From positions 1 to 64,000 of the forward strand of contig JBAZZY010000013.1 of NCBI GenBank assembly GCA_041658565.1: a stretch of 64,000 nucleotides of DNA, given 5' to 3'. The translations under genes were made by a program, and so were the position numbers. Under the pieces are notes generated by a model. That model saw only the letters and a list, made by a program, of their open reading frames with translations. It did not search any database and was not told the origin of the DNA. The stretch comes from Actinomycetota bacterium (GTDB taxonomy: Bacteria; Actinomycetota; AC-67). This document shows, piece by piece, positions 1-10,297 of the stretch; within the stretch, counting starts at the first letter, position 1, and every line of letters starts with the position of its first letter.

Positions 1-81
1 TGTTTGTTGAGTGGCTCGCGGGGCCGGCTGGGTGAACGCCCAGTCACCTGATCTGCGAAAGTTCGTCTGGTACCGTAGTTC

Positions 82-87
82 TAGAAT
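82..87 (+). promoter_or_regulatory. Possible -10 element of the response-regulator gene
   Basis: TAGAAT matches the TATAAT consensus in five of six positions and lies about 65 bases before the chosen start codon. No convincing -35 element is present at 16-18 bases upstream, so this is only a candidate. Confidence 0.25.
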
Positions 88-152
88 GGGGTGCAGCCTT
101 GGACATCCATCACTGTCCCCCCCCCCACGGCGTGAGATGCGGGAGGGATGAC

Positions 153-791
153 ATGCAGCTACTCGTCGTCGAAGAGCACCAGATCTTTGCCGACGCTCTG
201 GGTGCCTTTCTCAACAGCCAGGACGACATGGAGGTCGTCGGCATCGCCCTTTCCACCGGCGACGCCCTGGATCTGGCCATCGAGCGCCGCCCCGACGTCA
301 TCACCACAAGCGATCGCTTGCCCGACGGCGATGGCCTCGACCTCGTGGCAATGCTTCGCGACAAACACAGCGAGGCACGCGTGATCATGGTGGGCAGCCC
401 TGATGACGAAGAAGTCGTCGCAGCCGCGCTGGACGCGGGATGCGTCGGATTTGTCCCGAAGGCCGGTCGGCTGACAGACCTAGCCACGGCGGCACGAACA
501 GCAATGGCAGGTCGAGTTGCAATCCCGTCGAAAGTCTTCGCTCGCGCGCTGAACACCCTGCAAAGCGAGCCCGGCCGGCAAGCCGCGAACCTAACTCCGC
601 TGGAGCTCGAGATCTTGAAGCTGTTTCCCAAGGGACTACCGAACAGCGCGATTGGCGCAGAACTCGGCCTGAGCGAGCGAAGCATCCGGAATCACGTCGA
701 GTCGATCCTGACGAAACTGGAAAGCCATTCGAAGCTCCAAGGCCTTGCGACGGCGATCCGGCGTGGAATCATTTTTCTGGTGCTCCCTTAA
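153..791 (+). CDS. LuxR/NarL-type response regulator with degenerate receiver
   Basis: A 212-residue two-domain regulator. Residues 1-120 have the receiver fold pattern and residues 146-205 form a LuxR/GerE helix-turn-helix (LTPLELEILKLF followed by ELGLSERSIRNHV), so it should bind DNA. The ATG was chosen because GGGAGG sits 7 bases upstream; an upstream TTG would add 18 residues with no ribosome site. The receiver is atypical. The usual Asp pair is E7-E8. The phosphoacceptor position, by alignment to the family pattern DxxLPxxDG, is S53, with an Asp one residue later at D54; K103 is kept. Phosphorylation may be lost or altered. No histidine kinase gene is adjacent within the window. Confidence 0.88.
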   Translation: MQLLVVEEHQIFADALGAFLNSQDDMEVVGIALSTGDALDLAIERRPDVITTSDRLPDGDGLDLVAMLRDKHSEARVIMVGSPDDEEVVAAALDAGCVGFVPKAGRLTDLATAARTAMAGRVAIPSKVFARALNTLQSEPGRQAANLTPLELEILKLFPKGLPNSAIGAELGLSERSIRNHVESILTKLESHSKLQGLATAIRRGIIFLVLP

Positions 792-1209
792 GCCGGCGCG
801 CGCCCGCTTCCATCAGCTCTGGGGGGGTCGAAAAGATCGATCTTGTCCTCGAGATCCAAAGGTGTGCGGTTCGGAGTCCGCCGCGCCGAACTGTCGGAGT
901 CAACGCGTCCGATTTCGAGGATTGGTTCGCGCTTGGCCCATTCCCGTCGGGGTGCTCGCGCCGCTGGTTCCCGGATGCGAGCACCTCGCGCAGTAGCACC
1001 GGTCTGCCTCCATCAGCCACCGAAAGCTCCGAGGCGACGAGGATGGCGGTCGCCTCCTCGACGAGCCCGAGTGGATACGGCTCCGCCTCTCCCCGGACTA
1101 TCCCGAAGAAGCGTTCGAGCATGCTCCGGGCTCCGGCCTGCCGCTGCAGCTCGTCGATCTCTGCAGCGGCATACCCCAGACGAATTACGCGCATCTTCAA
1201 CCAAGCCAT
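769..1209 (-). CDS. Hypothetical protein, weakly supported
   Basis: A 146-residue open frame with no family I recognise. The first 80 or so residues look coding: G/C-rich third positions and an alternation of hydrophobic and charged residues. The C-terminal 60 residues look less like protein, and the frame overlaps the end of the convergent response-regulator gene by 23 bases. A promoter-like sequence lies about 60 bases upstream. The ribosome site is weak (GGGG about 10 bases before the ATG). It may be a real lineage-specific gene, or an older gene now eroded at its 3' end. Confidence 0.35.
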   Translation of the reverse strand: MAWLKMRVIRLGYAAAEIDELQRQAGARSMLERFFGIVRGEAEPYPLGLVEEATAILVASELSVADGGRPVLLREVLASGNQRREHPDGNGPSANQSSKSDALTPTVRRGGLRTAHLWISRTRSIFSTPPELMEAGARRLKGAPEK

Positions 1210-1276
1210 TCATGCTGACCCCGCCGAACACGAACCCCGGTCGCCAAACCCCGGCGTATCCACGAAGCGGACAAAA

Positions 1277-1303
1277 AGTATAGGGGCGGCACTGGCGGGT
1301 CAA
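1277..1303 (-). promoter_or_regulatory. Candidate sigma-70-type promoter
   Basis: Read on the minus strand, TTGACC (-35, 1303-1298) and TATACT (-10, 1282-1277) are separated by 15 bases, slightly shorter than ideal. Transcription would start near 1270 and enter the hypothetical gene beginning at 1209. Confidence 0.4.
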
Positions 1304-1331
1304 TTCCCAGGGTTGCACAGGCGGAGCGCGC

Positions 1332-1571
1332 CTATCTCGACGGCAGGCCCAGGTCGGCGCGGATGGTGATTTCGGCCTCGGCCATTTCTTGCCGGCCTTC
1401 GGAGATCGCGGACTTCAACCGATCTCCGAGTCCTTGGAAGTACCCGGCGGCGTCGCGCGCGAGGTTCGGGGGCGCGAAGCGTTCCTTGGTTCGGTTCATC
1501 CAGCGCACCGCCTCGATGCCGATGACCACGCCGATGCCGATGCCGACGATCGCCCAGAACAGACGCCGCAC
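1332..1571 (-). CDS. Small membrane protein, DUF6167-like
   Basis: A 79-residue protein with one N-terminal membrane segment (about residues 4-22, rich in Ile, Gly and Val) followed by a charged, helical soluble tail. GTG start with GGGAAG just upstream; the codon begins one base after the stop of the DUF948 gene, so the two are translationally coupled. In many Actinomycetota a DUF948 gene and a small protein of this shape stand between rarA and alaS, which is why I call it DUF6167-like; the residues alone would not decide it. Here alaS does not follow. Function unknown. Confidence 0.7.
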   Translation of the reverse strand: MRRLFWAIVGIGIGVVIGIEAVRWMNRTKERFAPPNLARDAAGYFQGLGDRLKSAISEGRQEMAEAEITIRADLGLPSR

Positions 1572-1572
1572 G

Positions 1573-1938
1573 CTACTTCCCTTTGAACTTGCGCGTCGCG
1601 CGGCGCGCGCCTGCGGCGAACGCCAGCGCCTTGACCAACGGGTTCGTCACGACGGCCCGCACCGTGTCCGAGATCGTCTCGGCGTTCTCGGACACGCGCT
1701 GGACGTTTCCGAGGATCACGTCCACGCGCTCGAGTTCCTTGTTCACGCCGGCGACGGTGTGACTCGCTTCCTTTAGAAGCGGAACGGTCTCGGATGCGAC
1801 ACCGTCCACAAGGTTCTGCAGGCTTGTCACCACGCGGAACAGGTTCGAGATCACGACCGCTGCGATGAACAGCGCGAGCGCGCCCGAGGATGCCAGCGCG
1901 ACGACGGCCCAGTCGCGCGCGGTCATGGCTGCGATCAT
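1573..1938 (-). CDS. DUF948 family membrane protein
   Basis: A 121-residue protein with one N-terminal membrane segment (about residues 10-32) and a long amphipathic helical region with the pattern LxNLVDGVxxETVPLLKEASHT, typical of DUF948. The C-terminus is basic. The start ATG overlaps the rarA stop (ATGA), so it is the second gene of the rarA-DUF948-DUF6167 unit. The family's function is not established; its long helix suggests a scaffold or partner of another membrane protein. Confidence 0.8.
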   Translation of the reverse strand: MIAAMTARDWAVVALASSGALALFIAAVVISNLFRVVTSLQNLVDGVASETVPLLKEASHTVAGVNKELERVDVILGNVQRVSENAETISDTVRAVVTNPLVKALAFAAGARRATRKFKGK

Positions 1939-3287
1939 GACTCCCTCTCCTCGTCCTGTTGCGTGGACTCCCGTCGCCAGCCCAACCGCTGCTCGGGCTT
2001 CCAGTAGCGACGACCCTCGAATCCCTCCGGCATATAGCGCTGCTCAGCGGCGCCTTCCGAAGGGTCGTGGGGGTATTTATACCCGGTGCCGTGCCCGAGG
2101 GTGCGCGCGCCGCGGTAACTCGCGTCGCGAAGGTGGGCCGGAACCGTGCCTTGGCCTCGCTCGGCGAGGTCTTTCTGTGCGGCGTTGATGGCGCGGATGA
2201 CCGCGTTGGACTTGGGCGCCAGCGCGAGCGCCACGGCGGCGTGCGCGAGGTTCAACCGGACCTCGGGCAGCCCGACGAACTCGACGGCCTGCGCCGCTGC
2301 CATCGCGGTGTGAAGCGCCGTCGAATCGGCAATGCCGACGTCCTCGGAGGCGAAGATGACCATCCGGCGCGCGATGAAGCGCGCGTCGGCGCCGGCCTCG
2401 AGCATCCGAGCCAGCCATGCGAGCGCGGCGTCGGGGTCGGACCCGCGAAGGGATTTGATGAACGCGGAAACGGTGTCGTAGTGCTGATCGCCGGAGCGAT
2501 CCCAGCGGATGATGCGCTCGCGCATCGCGTCGGTCACGTCGGTCGACTCGATCAATGCCGAGCCTCGCGCGGCGGCGTGCTCGGCGGCCGCTTCGAGCGC
2601 ATTCAGCGCAATGCGAGCGTCCCCTTCGGCGCGCGCGGCAATGCTCGCAAGGACTTCTTCGCCGGCTTCGACCGCGGCGGCGAGTCCGCGCTCGGGATCG
2701 GCAAGCGCGCGCCCCAAGATCGCAACGAGGTCCGCGTCGGACAGCGGCTCCAATCGAAACAGCGTGCTTCGCGAAAGCAGCGGCCCGATCACGCTGAAGA
2801 ACGGGTTCTCGGTGGTGGCTCCGATGAAGACGACCCATCCGGCTTCCACTCCCGGCAAGAGGGCGTCTTGCTGGGCCTTGTTGAACCGGTGAACCTCGTC
2901 CACGAACAAGACCGTGCGCCTGCCGGCGACCTCGAGGCGGCTGCGTCCTTCCTCTACAACACGACGCACGTCCGCAACACCGGCCACCACTGCCGACAGC
3001 GTTTCGAATGCAGCGTGCGTTGCCTGCGCGACCAGGATCGCGAGACTGGTCTTGCCGGTGCCCGCCGGACCAAACAGCAAGACCGAGTGCAAGCGATCTT
3101 GCTCGATCAAACCTCGCAGCACCGTTCCCGGTTCAAGAAGATGCCCTTGGCCGGCGAACTCCTCCAGCGTGCGCGGCCGCATGCGCGCGGCGAGGGGCGC
3201 GTCGGGTCCGGCATTCAAACCTCCCGCGCGCCCGCGCTCGCCGCCGAAGAGCGACGGACCTTGCGCAGGACGGCGGGGAGAACTCAC
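1935..3287 (-). CDS. rarA: Replication-associated recombination protein A (RarA/MgsA)
   Basis: A 450-residue AAA+ ATPase related to clamp loaders and RuvB, acting at stalled replication forks together with SSB and RecA. Walker A is GPAGTGKT at residues 73-80, Walker B LFVDEVHRF around D130-E131, and sensor 1 is GATTENP. The C-terminal half carries the RarA tetramerisation region, with DASYRGARTLGHGTGYKYPHD-type residues near the end. Length is normal for the family. It overlaps both neighbours by 4 bases (aspS upstream, DUF948 downstream), so it is the third gene of a hisS-aspS-rarA operon. Confidence 0.95.
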   Translation of the reverse strand: MSSPRRPAQGPSLFGGERGRAGGLNAGPDAPLAARMRPRTLEEFAGQGHLLEPGTVLRGLIEQDRLHSVLLFGPAGTGKTSLAILVAQATHAAFETLSAVVAGVADVRRVVEEGRSRLEVAGRRTVLFVDEVHRFNKAQQDALLPGVEAGWVVFIGATTENPFFSVIGPLLSRSTLFRLEPLSDADLVAILGRALADPERGLAAAVEAGEEVLASIAARAEGDARIALNALEAAAEHAAARGSALIESTDVTDAMRERIIRWDRSGDQHYDTVSAFIKSLRGSDPDAALAWLARMLEAGADARFIARRMVIFASEDVGIADSTALHTAMAAAQAVEFVGLPEVRLNLAHAAVALALAPKSNAVIRAINAAQKDLAERGQGTVPAHLRDASYRGARTLGHGTGYKYPHDPSEGAAEQRYMPEGFEGRRYWKPEQRLGWRRESTQQDEERES

Positions 3288-5032
3288 GACGGCTGCTGCT
3301 TCAGGCCAAGGTCCTTCAACTGCCGCGCCTCGACGCCCGTGGGCGCGCCGGTCATGGGATCCCCGCCGGACTGCGTCTTCGGGAAGGCGATCACGTCGCG
3401 AATCGACTCCCGCCCGGACATGAGCATGGCCATGCGGTCGATGCCCATGGCGATTCCACCATGCGGGGGCGCGCCGTAACCGAACGCTTCGAGCAAGAAG
3501 TCGAACTCGGCCGGATCGCGCTTCAGCGCCTCCAGCACGCGCACCTGAACGTCGCGACGGTGGATACGAATGCTGCCGCCGCCGAGTTCAACACCGTTCA
3601 GCACCAAGTCGTAGGCGCGCGCCTTGGTGTTGCCGGGATCCTGGACCATCTGCTCGACCGGGCCCTGGGGCGACGTGAAGGGATGATGCACGCTCACCCA
3701 TCGCTCGTCGTCGGGATCCCACTCGAACAGCGGCGGGTCGGTCATCCAAAGGAACTCCCAGCGACCCTCCGGGATCAGTCCACGATCCTGCGCGACCACA
3801 ACGCGAAGCGCGCCCAAGACCGCGCGCGCAACGTCGGTCTTGTCGGCACACACCAAGGCCAGGTCGCCCGTGGTCAAACCCAGAGCCTGCACGAGTCGAG
3901 CAATCAACGCGTCGTCGACATGCTTGGCGAGCGGCGAGTCCAAGCCGTTCTCGGTCAGGCGGAACCACGCAAGGCCTTTTGCGCCGCGCTCGCGCGCGAG
4001 TTGCTCCAGGCGCCGCAACTCGTTGTGATGCATCGACGCACCGCCGGGAACCCCAATTGCGAGCATCGAGCCTTGCGGGTCCTCCAGAACCTTGCGGAAG
4101 ATCCCGAGTCCTGTTCCTTCGAACACCGCGCCGACGTCGGCCAACTCCATGGCGAAGCGGACGTCCGGCTTGTCGCTGCCGTAGCGGCGCATGCACTCGT
4201 CGTAAGTCATGCGCGGGAACGGCGCCGAGACCTCGACACCCAGGACGTCGCGCCACAGCGACACCATGAGTTCTTCCATCAAGACCTGGATGTCGGATTC
4301 CTCGACGAAGGACATCTCGAGGTCGAGTTGCGTGAACTCGGGCTGGCGATCGGCGCGCAAGTCCTCGTCGCGCCAGCAACGCGCGATCTGGTAATAGCGC
4401 TCCAGGCCCGACACCATCAGCAACTGCTTGAACAACTGCGGCGACTGCGGCAGCGCGTAGAACGTTCCGGGCTGCAGGCGCGAAGGCACGAGGAAGTCGC
4501 GCGCGCCCTCAGGCGTCGAGCGCGTGAGCGTCGGAGTTTCGATGTCGATGAACCCGCGTCCGTCGAGGAATGTGCGGATGCCGCGTGTCAACGCATGGCG
4601 CAAGCGAATCGCGCCTTGCATCTCGGGACGCCGCAGATCCAGGTAGCGATACTTCAGGCGCGTTCCTTCGTCCACCTCGACGCCGTCTTCGATCACGAAC
4701 GGCGGGGTCGCGGACGGCGACAGGACCGTCAAGGCGCGCGCGCGCACCTCAACGTCGCCGGTCTCCAAGCGTTCGTTTTCGGTGCCCGGGCGGCGCGCGG
4801 CGACCTCGCCGGAAATCTGCACGCAGAACTCGCGCTGCACTTCCAGCGCAGCCTCATACGCCTCGGCCGACTCGTCGGGATGCACGACGACCTGCACGGT
4901 GCCGCTCGCATCACGAAGGTCGAGGAAGATGACTTTCCCATGGTCCCGCCGATGGTGGACCCATCCGGCAAGCGTCACCTGCGCGCCGGCGTCCGCCGCG
5001 CGCAACGTCCCGCACTCGCGGGTTCGCATCAT
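3284..5032 (-). CDS. aspS: Aspartyl-tRNA synthetase
   Basis: A class II synthetase of 582 residues charging tRNA-Asp, of the long bacterial type. An N-terminal OB-fold for the anticodon (GWVHHRRDHGKVIFLDLRD) leads into the catalytic domain with motif 2 (CWRDEDLRADRQPEF), the GAD insertion typical of bacteria, and motif 3 (GIAMGIDRMAMLMSG). I start it at the ATG that overlaps the hisS stop (ATGATG, with AAGGAG 9 bases upstream); an ATG 21 bases further up would place that ribosome site inside the gene. Whether it is discriminating or also charges tRNA-Asn cannot be read from this window. Confidence 0.95.
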   Translation of the reverse strand: MMRTRECGTLRAADAGAQVTLAGWVHHRRDHGKVIFLDLRDASGTVQVVVHPDESAEAYEAALEVQREFCVQISGEVAARRPGTENERLETGDVEVRARALTVLSPSATPPFVIEDGVEVDEGTRLKYRYLDLRRPEMQGAIRLRHALTRGIRTFLDGRGFIDIETPTLTRSTPEGARDFLVPSRLQPGTFYALPQSPQLFKQLLMVSGLERYYQIARCWRDEDLRADRQPEFTQLDLEMSFVEESDIQVLMEELMVSLWRDVLGVEVSAPFPRMTYDECMRRYGSDKPDVRFAMELADVGAVFEGTGLGIFRKVLEDPQGSMLAIGVPGGASMHHNELRRLEQLARERGAKGLAWFRLTENGLDSPLAKHVDDALIARLVQALGLTTGDLALVCADKTDVARAVLGALRVVVAQDRGLIPEGRWEFLWMTDPPLFEWDPDDERWVSVHHPFTSPQGPVEQMVQDPGNTKARAYDLVLNGVELGGGSIRIHRRDVQVRVLEALKRDPAEFDFLLEAFGYGAPPHGGIAMGIDRMAMLMSGRESIRDVIAFPKTQSGGDPMTGAPTGVEARQLKDLGLKQQPS

Positions 5033-6297
5033 TTCGTTTGCTCCTTCAGCCATGCGGGCACGTCCAGCAGCGGCACCGCCGTTTGTTCTCCCGACACCAT
5101 GTCGCGAAGCGTGGCGTTGCCGTCCGCCAATTCCTTCGCACCGATCAGCACCGCGTAGCGCGCGCCGATCCGGTCGGCGTGCTTCAACTGCGCCTTCAGT
5201 CCGCGCGCCATGTATGCGAAGTCGGCGCCGAGGCCTGCGCGGCGCGCGGCCGACACCAGCACGAGTCCCGCAGTACGTTCGGACTCGCCCAACGCGATCA
5301 CATAGCAGTCAAGGCGCGGCGGCTCGGGCAACGCGCCGGCGGCTTCGGCCGCGAGCAGCACGCGCTCGATTCCCGAACCGAAACCGATGCCCGGCATCGG
5401 CGGTCCACCGATCATCTCGCTGAGCAAGTCGTAGCGCCCGCCGCCCAGCACGGTGCTTTGCGCAGCCTCCAGCACATCGGCCTGAAACTCGAACGCGGTG
5501 CGCGTGTAGTAGTCGAGTCCTCGAACCATGCGCGCGTCGATGGTGAACTCAATGCCCGCATCGCGAAGGTGGCCCTGTACGGCCTCGAAGTGCGCGCGGC
5601 ACTCGTCGCAAAGGTCCTCGTCGATTGTCGGAGCATCCGCGAGGATCTGTTGATCGCGCTCCACCTTGCAGTCGAACACTCGCAACGGATTCGTAGTCAT
5701 GCGGCGGCCGCAGTCCGCATCCAACTCGTCGCGGTGCTGCTCCAAGAACGCGCGCAACTTCGGCAGATAGTCCCCGCGGCATCCGGGGTGGCCAATGCTG
5801 TTCAACAGCAGGCGCGTTCCGGTGACGCCGGCGGCATCGAGCAACTCCTTGCCGAGCGCGATCACCTCCGCGTCGATCGCCGGATCGTCGGACCCGATGG
5901 CCTCGATCCCCAACTGGTGGTGCTGGCGATACCGGCCCTTTTGCGGACGGTCGTAGCGGAACATCGCCGCGCTGTACCAAAGCTTGATCGGCAACCCGGC
6001 GTCCCACAGGTGGTTGCTGATGACCGCGCGCATCACCGCCGCGGTCCCCTCCGGACGCAAAGTCAGTGAGTTCCCGCTGCGATCCTCGAAGGTGTACATC
6101 TCTTTGTTCACGATGTCGGAGGACTCCCCCACGCCGCGCACAAACAGCGCGGTGTCCTCGAACATCGGCGTGATGACCCTGGAGTACCCCGCGCGCCCGA
6201 AGATCTGCGCACCGCGACGCTCGTGCGCCTCGAACTGCTCGGAAAGCGGCGGCAGGATGTCCTGTGTTCCGCGTGGTGGTTGAATCTCGTTCGCCAC
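5029..6297 (-). CDS. hisS: Histidyl-tRNA synthetase
   Basis: A 422-residue class II synthetase. The N-terminal motif PPRGTQDILP, motif 2 region RYDRPQKGRYRQHHQ, and the two histidine-binding signatures GLDYYTRTAFEF and the SGIERVLLA region are all present. The C-terminal 90 residues form the anticodon-binding domain. First gene of the tight hisS-aspS-rarA run, two bases after the stop-to-start junction with the upstream metallo-hydrolase gene. In Actinomycetota hisS often follows such a beta-lactamase-fold hydrolase. Confidence 0.95.
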   Translation of the reverse strand: MANEIQPPRGTQDILPPLSEQFEAHERRGAQIFGRAGYSRVITPMFEDTALFVRGVGESSDIVNKEMYTFEDRSGNSLTLRPEGTAAVMRAVISNHLWDAGLPIKLWYSAAMFRYDRPQKGRYRQHHQLGIEAIGSDDPAIDAEVIALGKELLDAAGVTGTRLLLNSIGHPGCRGDYLPKLRAFLEQHRDELDADCGRRMTTNPLRVFDCKVERDQQILADAPTIDEDLCDECRAHFEAVQGHLRDAGIEFTIDARMVRGLDYYTRTAFEFQADVLEAAQSTVLGGGRYDLLSEMIGGPPMPGIGFGSGIERVLLAAEAAGALPEPPRLDCYVIALGESERTAGLVLVSAARRAGLGADFAYMARGLKAQLKHADRIGARYAVLIGAKELADGNATLRDMVSGEQTAVPLLDVPAWLKEQTK

Positions 6298-6299
6298 GT

Positions 6300-6968
6300 C
6301 TACATCCCCAGCATGTCGTTGAGTTCGCCGCGCGCGTCGGCGAGCACGAACGGGTTGTGCCGGCGTTCAACGCCGACCGAAGTCGCCGGACCGTGCCCCG
6401 ACAGAATCGCAACGTCGTCATCGAGTGACATCACCGCGCGCCGGATCGAGTCCATCAGCTCCGGGAGAGACCCGCCGGGAAAGTCCGTGCGCCCGATCGA
6501 GCCCTGGAAGATCAGGTCGCCGGTCATGACCAAACCGTCGGCAACGAACACGCAGTGTCCGGGCGTGTGGCCCGGAGTGTGGCGCACCTGAAGTCGCAGC
6601 CCGCCGAAGTTCAACTCGTCGGCATCGGCCAAGTCACGGATATCGGCAGGTGCTTCGATCTTGAAGTCCCCGAACCCCATCGCGCCCAGCGCCGCAGCAG
6701 GATCGTCCATCAGGTAGCGGTCGGCCGGGTGGATGAACGCGGGAACACCGGCGGCGTCGCACACTTCCTTGGCCGACCAGATGTGATCCACGTGCCCGTG
6801 GGTGAGCAAGACGGCTTCCAGCCGGAGCCCGTGCTCGGCGAGGCGCTCGGCGACGGTACCGGCGGCATCCTGGCCGGGATCCACGACGACGGCGCTCTGT
6901 CCGGCGGCAGCGGCCAGAACATAGGTGTTGGACTGGAAAACCCCTGAGGTGAAGCCCTCTACGATCAT
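6300..6968 (-). CDS. Metallo-beta-lactamase-fold hydrolase, glyoxalase II-like
   Basis: A 222-residue single-domain hydrolase. The metal-binding motif THGHVDHIW (HxHxDH) is complete, followed by RHTPGHTPGHCVF, the downstream Asp in MTGDLIFQGSIGRTD, and a late SGHGPATSVG supplying the last His. The arrangement is that of glyoxalase II-like and persulfide-dioxygenase-like proteins; no extra C-terminal domain is present, so it is shorter than true glyoxalase II. Substrate unknown. Its place directly upstream of hisS is conserved in Actinomycetota, suggesting a housekeeping job. Two bases separate it from hisS. Confidence 0.9.
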   Translation of the reverse strand: MIVEGFTSGVFQSNTYVLAAAAGQSAVVVDPGQDAAGTVAERLAEHGLRLEAVLLTHGHVDHIWSAKEVCDAAGVPAFIHPADRYLMDDPAAALGAMGFGDFKIEAPADIRDLADADELNFGGLRLQVRHTPGHTPGHCVFVADGLVMTGDLIFQGSIGRTDFPGGSLPELMDSIRRAVMSLDDDVAILSGHGPATSVGVERRHNPFVLADARGELNDMLGM

Positions 6969-7022
6969 CGCGGGGCATCCTACCAGCGGCCCAAAGACCC
7001 GACGTGCGCCTTTTGCTCTGCG

Positions 7023-7471
7023 CTAAAACCGCTTCTCGGAGTCGAGCAAGATGGTGACCGGACCGTCGTTCACCAGTTCGACTTCCATGTGCGCGCGAAA
7101 CCGGCCCTCGCAGGTTGGTATCCCATGACCGCGCAACGCCTCGACGAACTGCCGGTACAACGGTTCGGCGACTTCGGGGGGTGCAGCGTCGACGTAACTG
7201 GGCCGGCGTCCGCGGCGAACGTCTCCCAAGAGTGTGAACTGCGAGACCGCCAGCACTTCTCCACCTGCCTCGGCGAGGGAAAGGTTCATGGTCCCCTCGT
7301 CGTCCGGAAACACTCGCAGGCCCACGACCTTCCCGGCGAGCCACACGGCGTCCTGGGCCAAGTCGCGCACGGTCACGCCGACGAGCACCACCAATCCACG
7401 ACCGATGGATGAAACCTCGGAACCGTCCACCCGCAGCGACGCGCGAGACGCGCGCTGAACGACTGCTCGCA

Positions 7472-7472
<1 letters not shown>
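7023..7472 (-). CDS. dtd: D-aminoacyl-tRNA deacylase
   Basis: A 149-residue DTD that removes D-amino acids (and glycine mischarged on tRNA-Ala) from tRNA. It starts with the family motif MRAVVQRASRASLRVDG and carries SQFTLLGD and the C-terminal VNDGPVTILLDS motif, where the Gly-Pro cis-peptide of the chiral filter lies in other members as GP. Length is normal. The GTG start shares one base with the rel stop (TAGTG), so it is coupled to rel. The rel-dtd pairing is common in bacteria. Confidence 0.95.
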
Positions 7473-9718
<2,246 letters not shown>

Positions 9719-9757
9719 GTCCCTAGTGTAGCGGGGCCCGTGCGGCCCTACCGCCGC

Positions 9758-10297
9758 CTAAAACCGCAGAAGCGACAGCAGGTCGTATTCGGCCAGACGG
9801 TCCCGGCCGCGCAACGCTTCGAGTTCAATAACGAACGCGATGCGCACAACCTTGCCCCCGAGCCGCTCGACCAGTCGAGCCGTGGCCAAGGCAGTTCCGC
9901 CCGTTGCCAGCACGTCATCCACGATCGCGACCCGTTCTCCGGGCTGAATCGCATCACTGTGGATCTCGAGCGTCTCCTCGCCGTACTCCAGCGAGTAGTT
10001 CTCCGCCTCGGTGTGCCACGGCAGCTTGCCCTGCTTGCGAACCGGGACGAACCCGGCGGCTAGGTGATAGGCCACCGGCGCCGCCACAATGAACCCGCGC
10101 GCCTCGATGCCGACTACCTTGTCGAGACTTCCGCGCCCGAACCCCACCGAGATCTCGTCGATCACCGTTGAGAGCGTGACGTGGTCCCCCATGAGTGGGG
10201 TGATGTCGCGGAACATGATCCCGGGCTTCGGGAAGTCCGGGATGTCCCGGACCCGCCGCGCAAGAAGGCGCTCGGTCCGCGCACTTCGGTCGGTCAC
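9758..10297 (-). CDS. apt: Adenine phosphoribosyltransferase
   Basis: A 179-residue purine-salvage enzyme converting adenine and PRPP to AMP. Seen: the adenine-binding region GIEARGFIVAAPVAY, the flexible loop RKQGKLPW, and the PRPP loop VAIVDDVLATGGTALAT. Its GTG start overlaps the secF stop (GTGA). The secD-secF-apt-rel order is an actinobacterial signature; purine salvage next to the alarmone enzyme is sensible but the functional link is inference. Confidence 0.95.
   Translation of the reverse strand: MTDRSARTERLLARRVRDIPDFPKPGIMFRDITPLMGDHVTLSTVIDEISVGFGRGSLDKVVGIEARGFIVAAPVAYHLAAGFVPVRKQGKLPWHTEAENYSLEYGEETLEIHSDAIQPGERVAIVDDVLATGGTALATARLVERLGGKVVRIAFVIELEALRGRDRLAEYDLLSLLRF

Noticed and set aside
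117..126. Ten-C tract near the response regulator start
   Set aside because: A phase-variation role was considered, but the chosen start lies downstream of the tract, so length changes would not alter the protein.
1013..1318. Alternative minus-strand frame overlapping the hypothetical gene
   Set aside because: Arg/Gly-rich shadow composition; the other frame has better codon pattern and promoter spacing.
1959..5158. Long plus-strand open frames opposite rarA and aspS
   Set aside because: They are the antisense of well-recognised genes in high-G+C DNA and have no protein-family features or ribosome sites.
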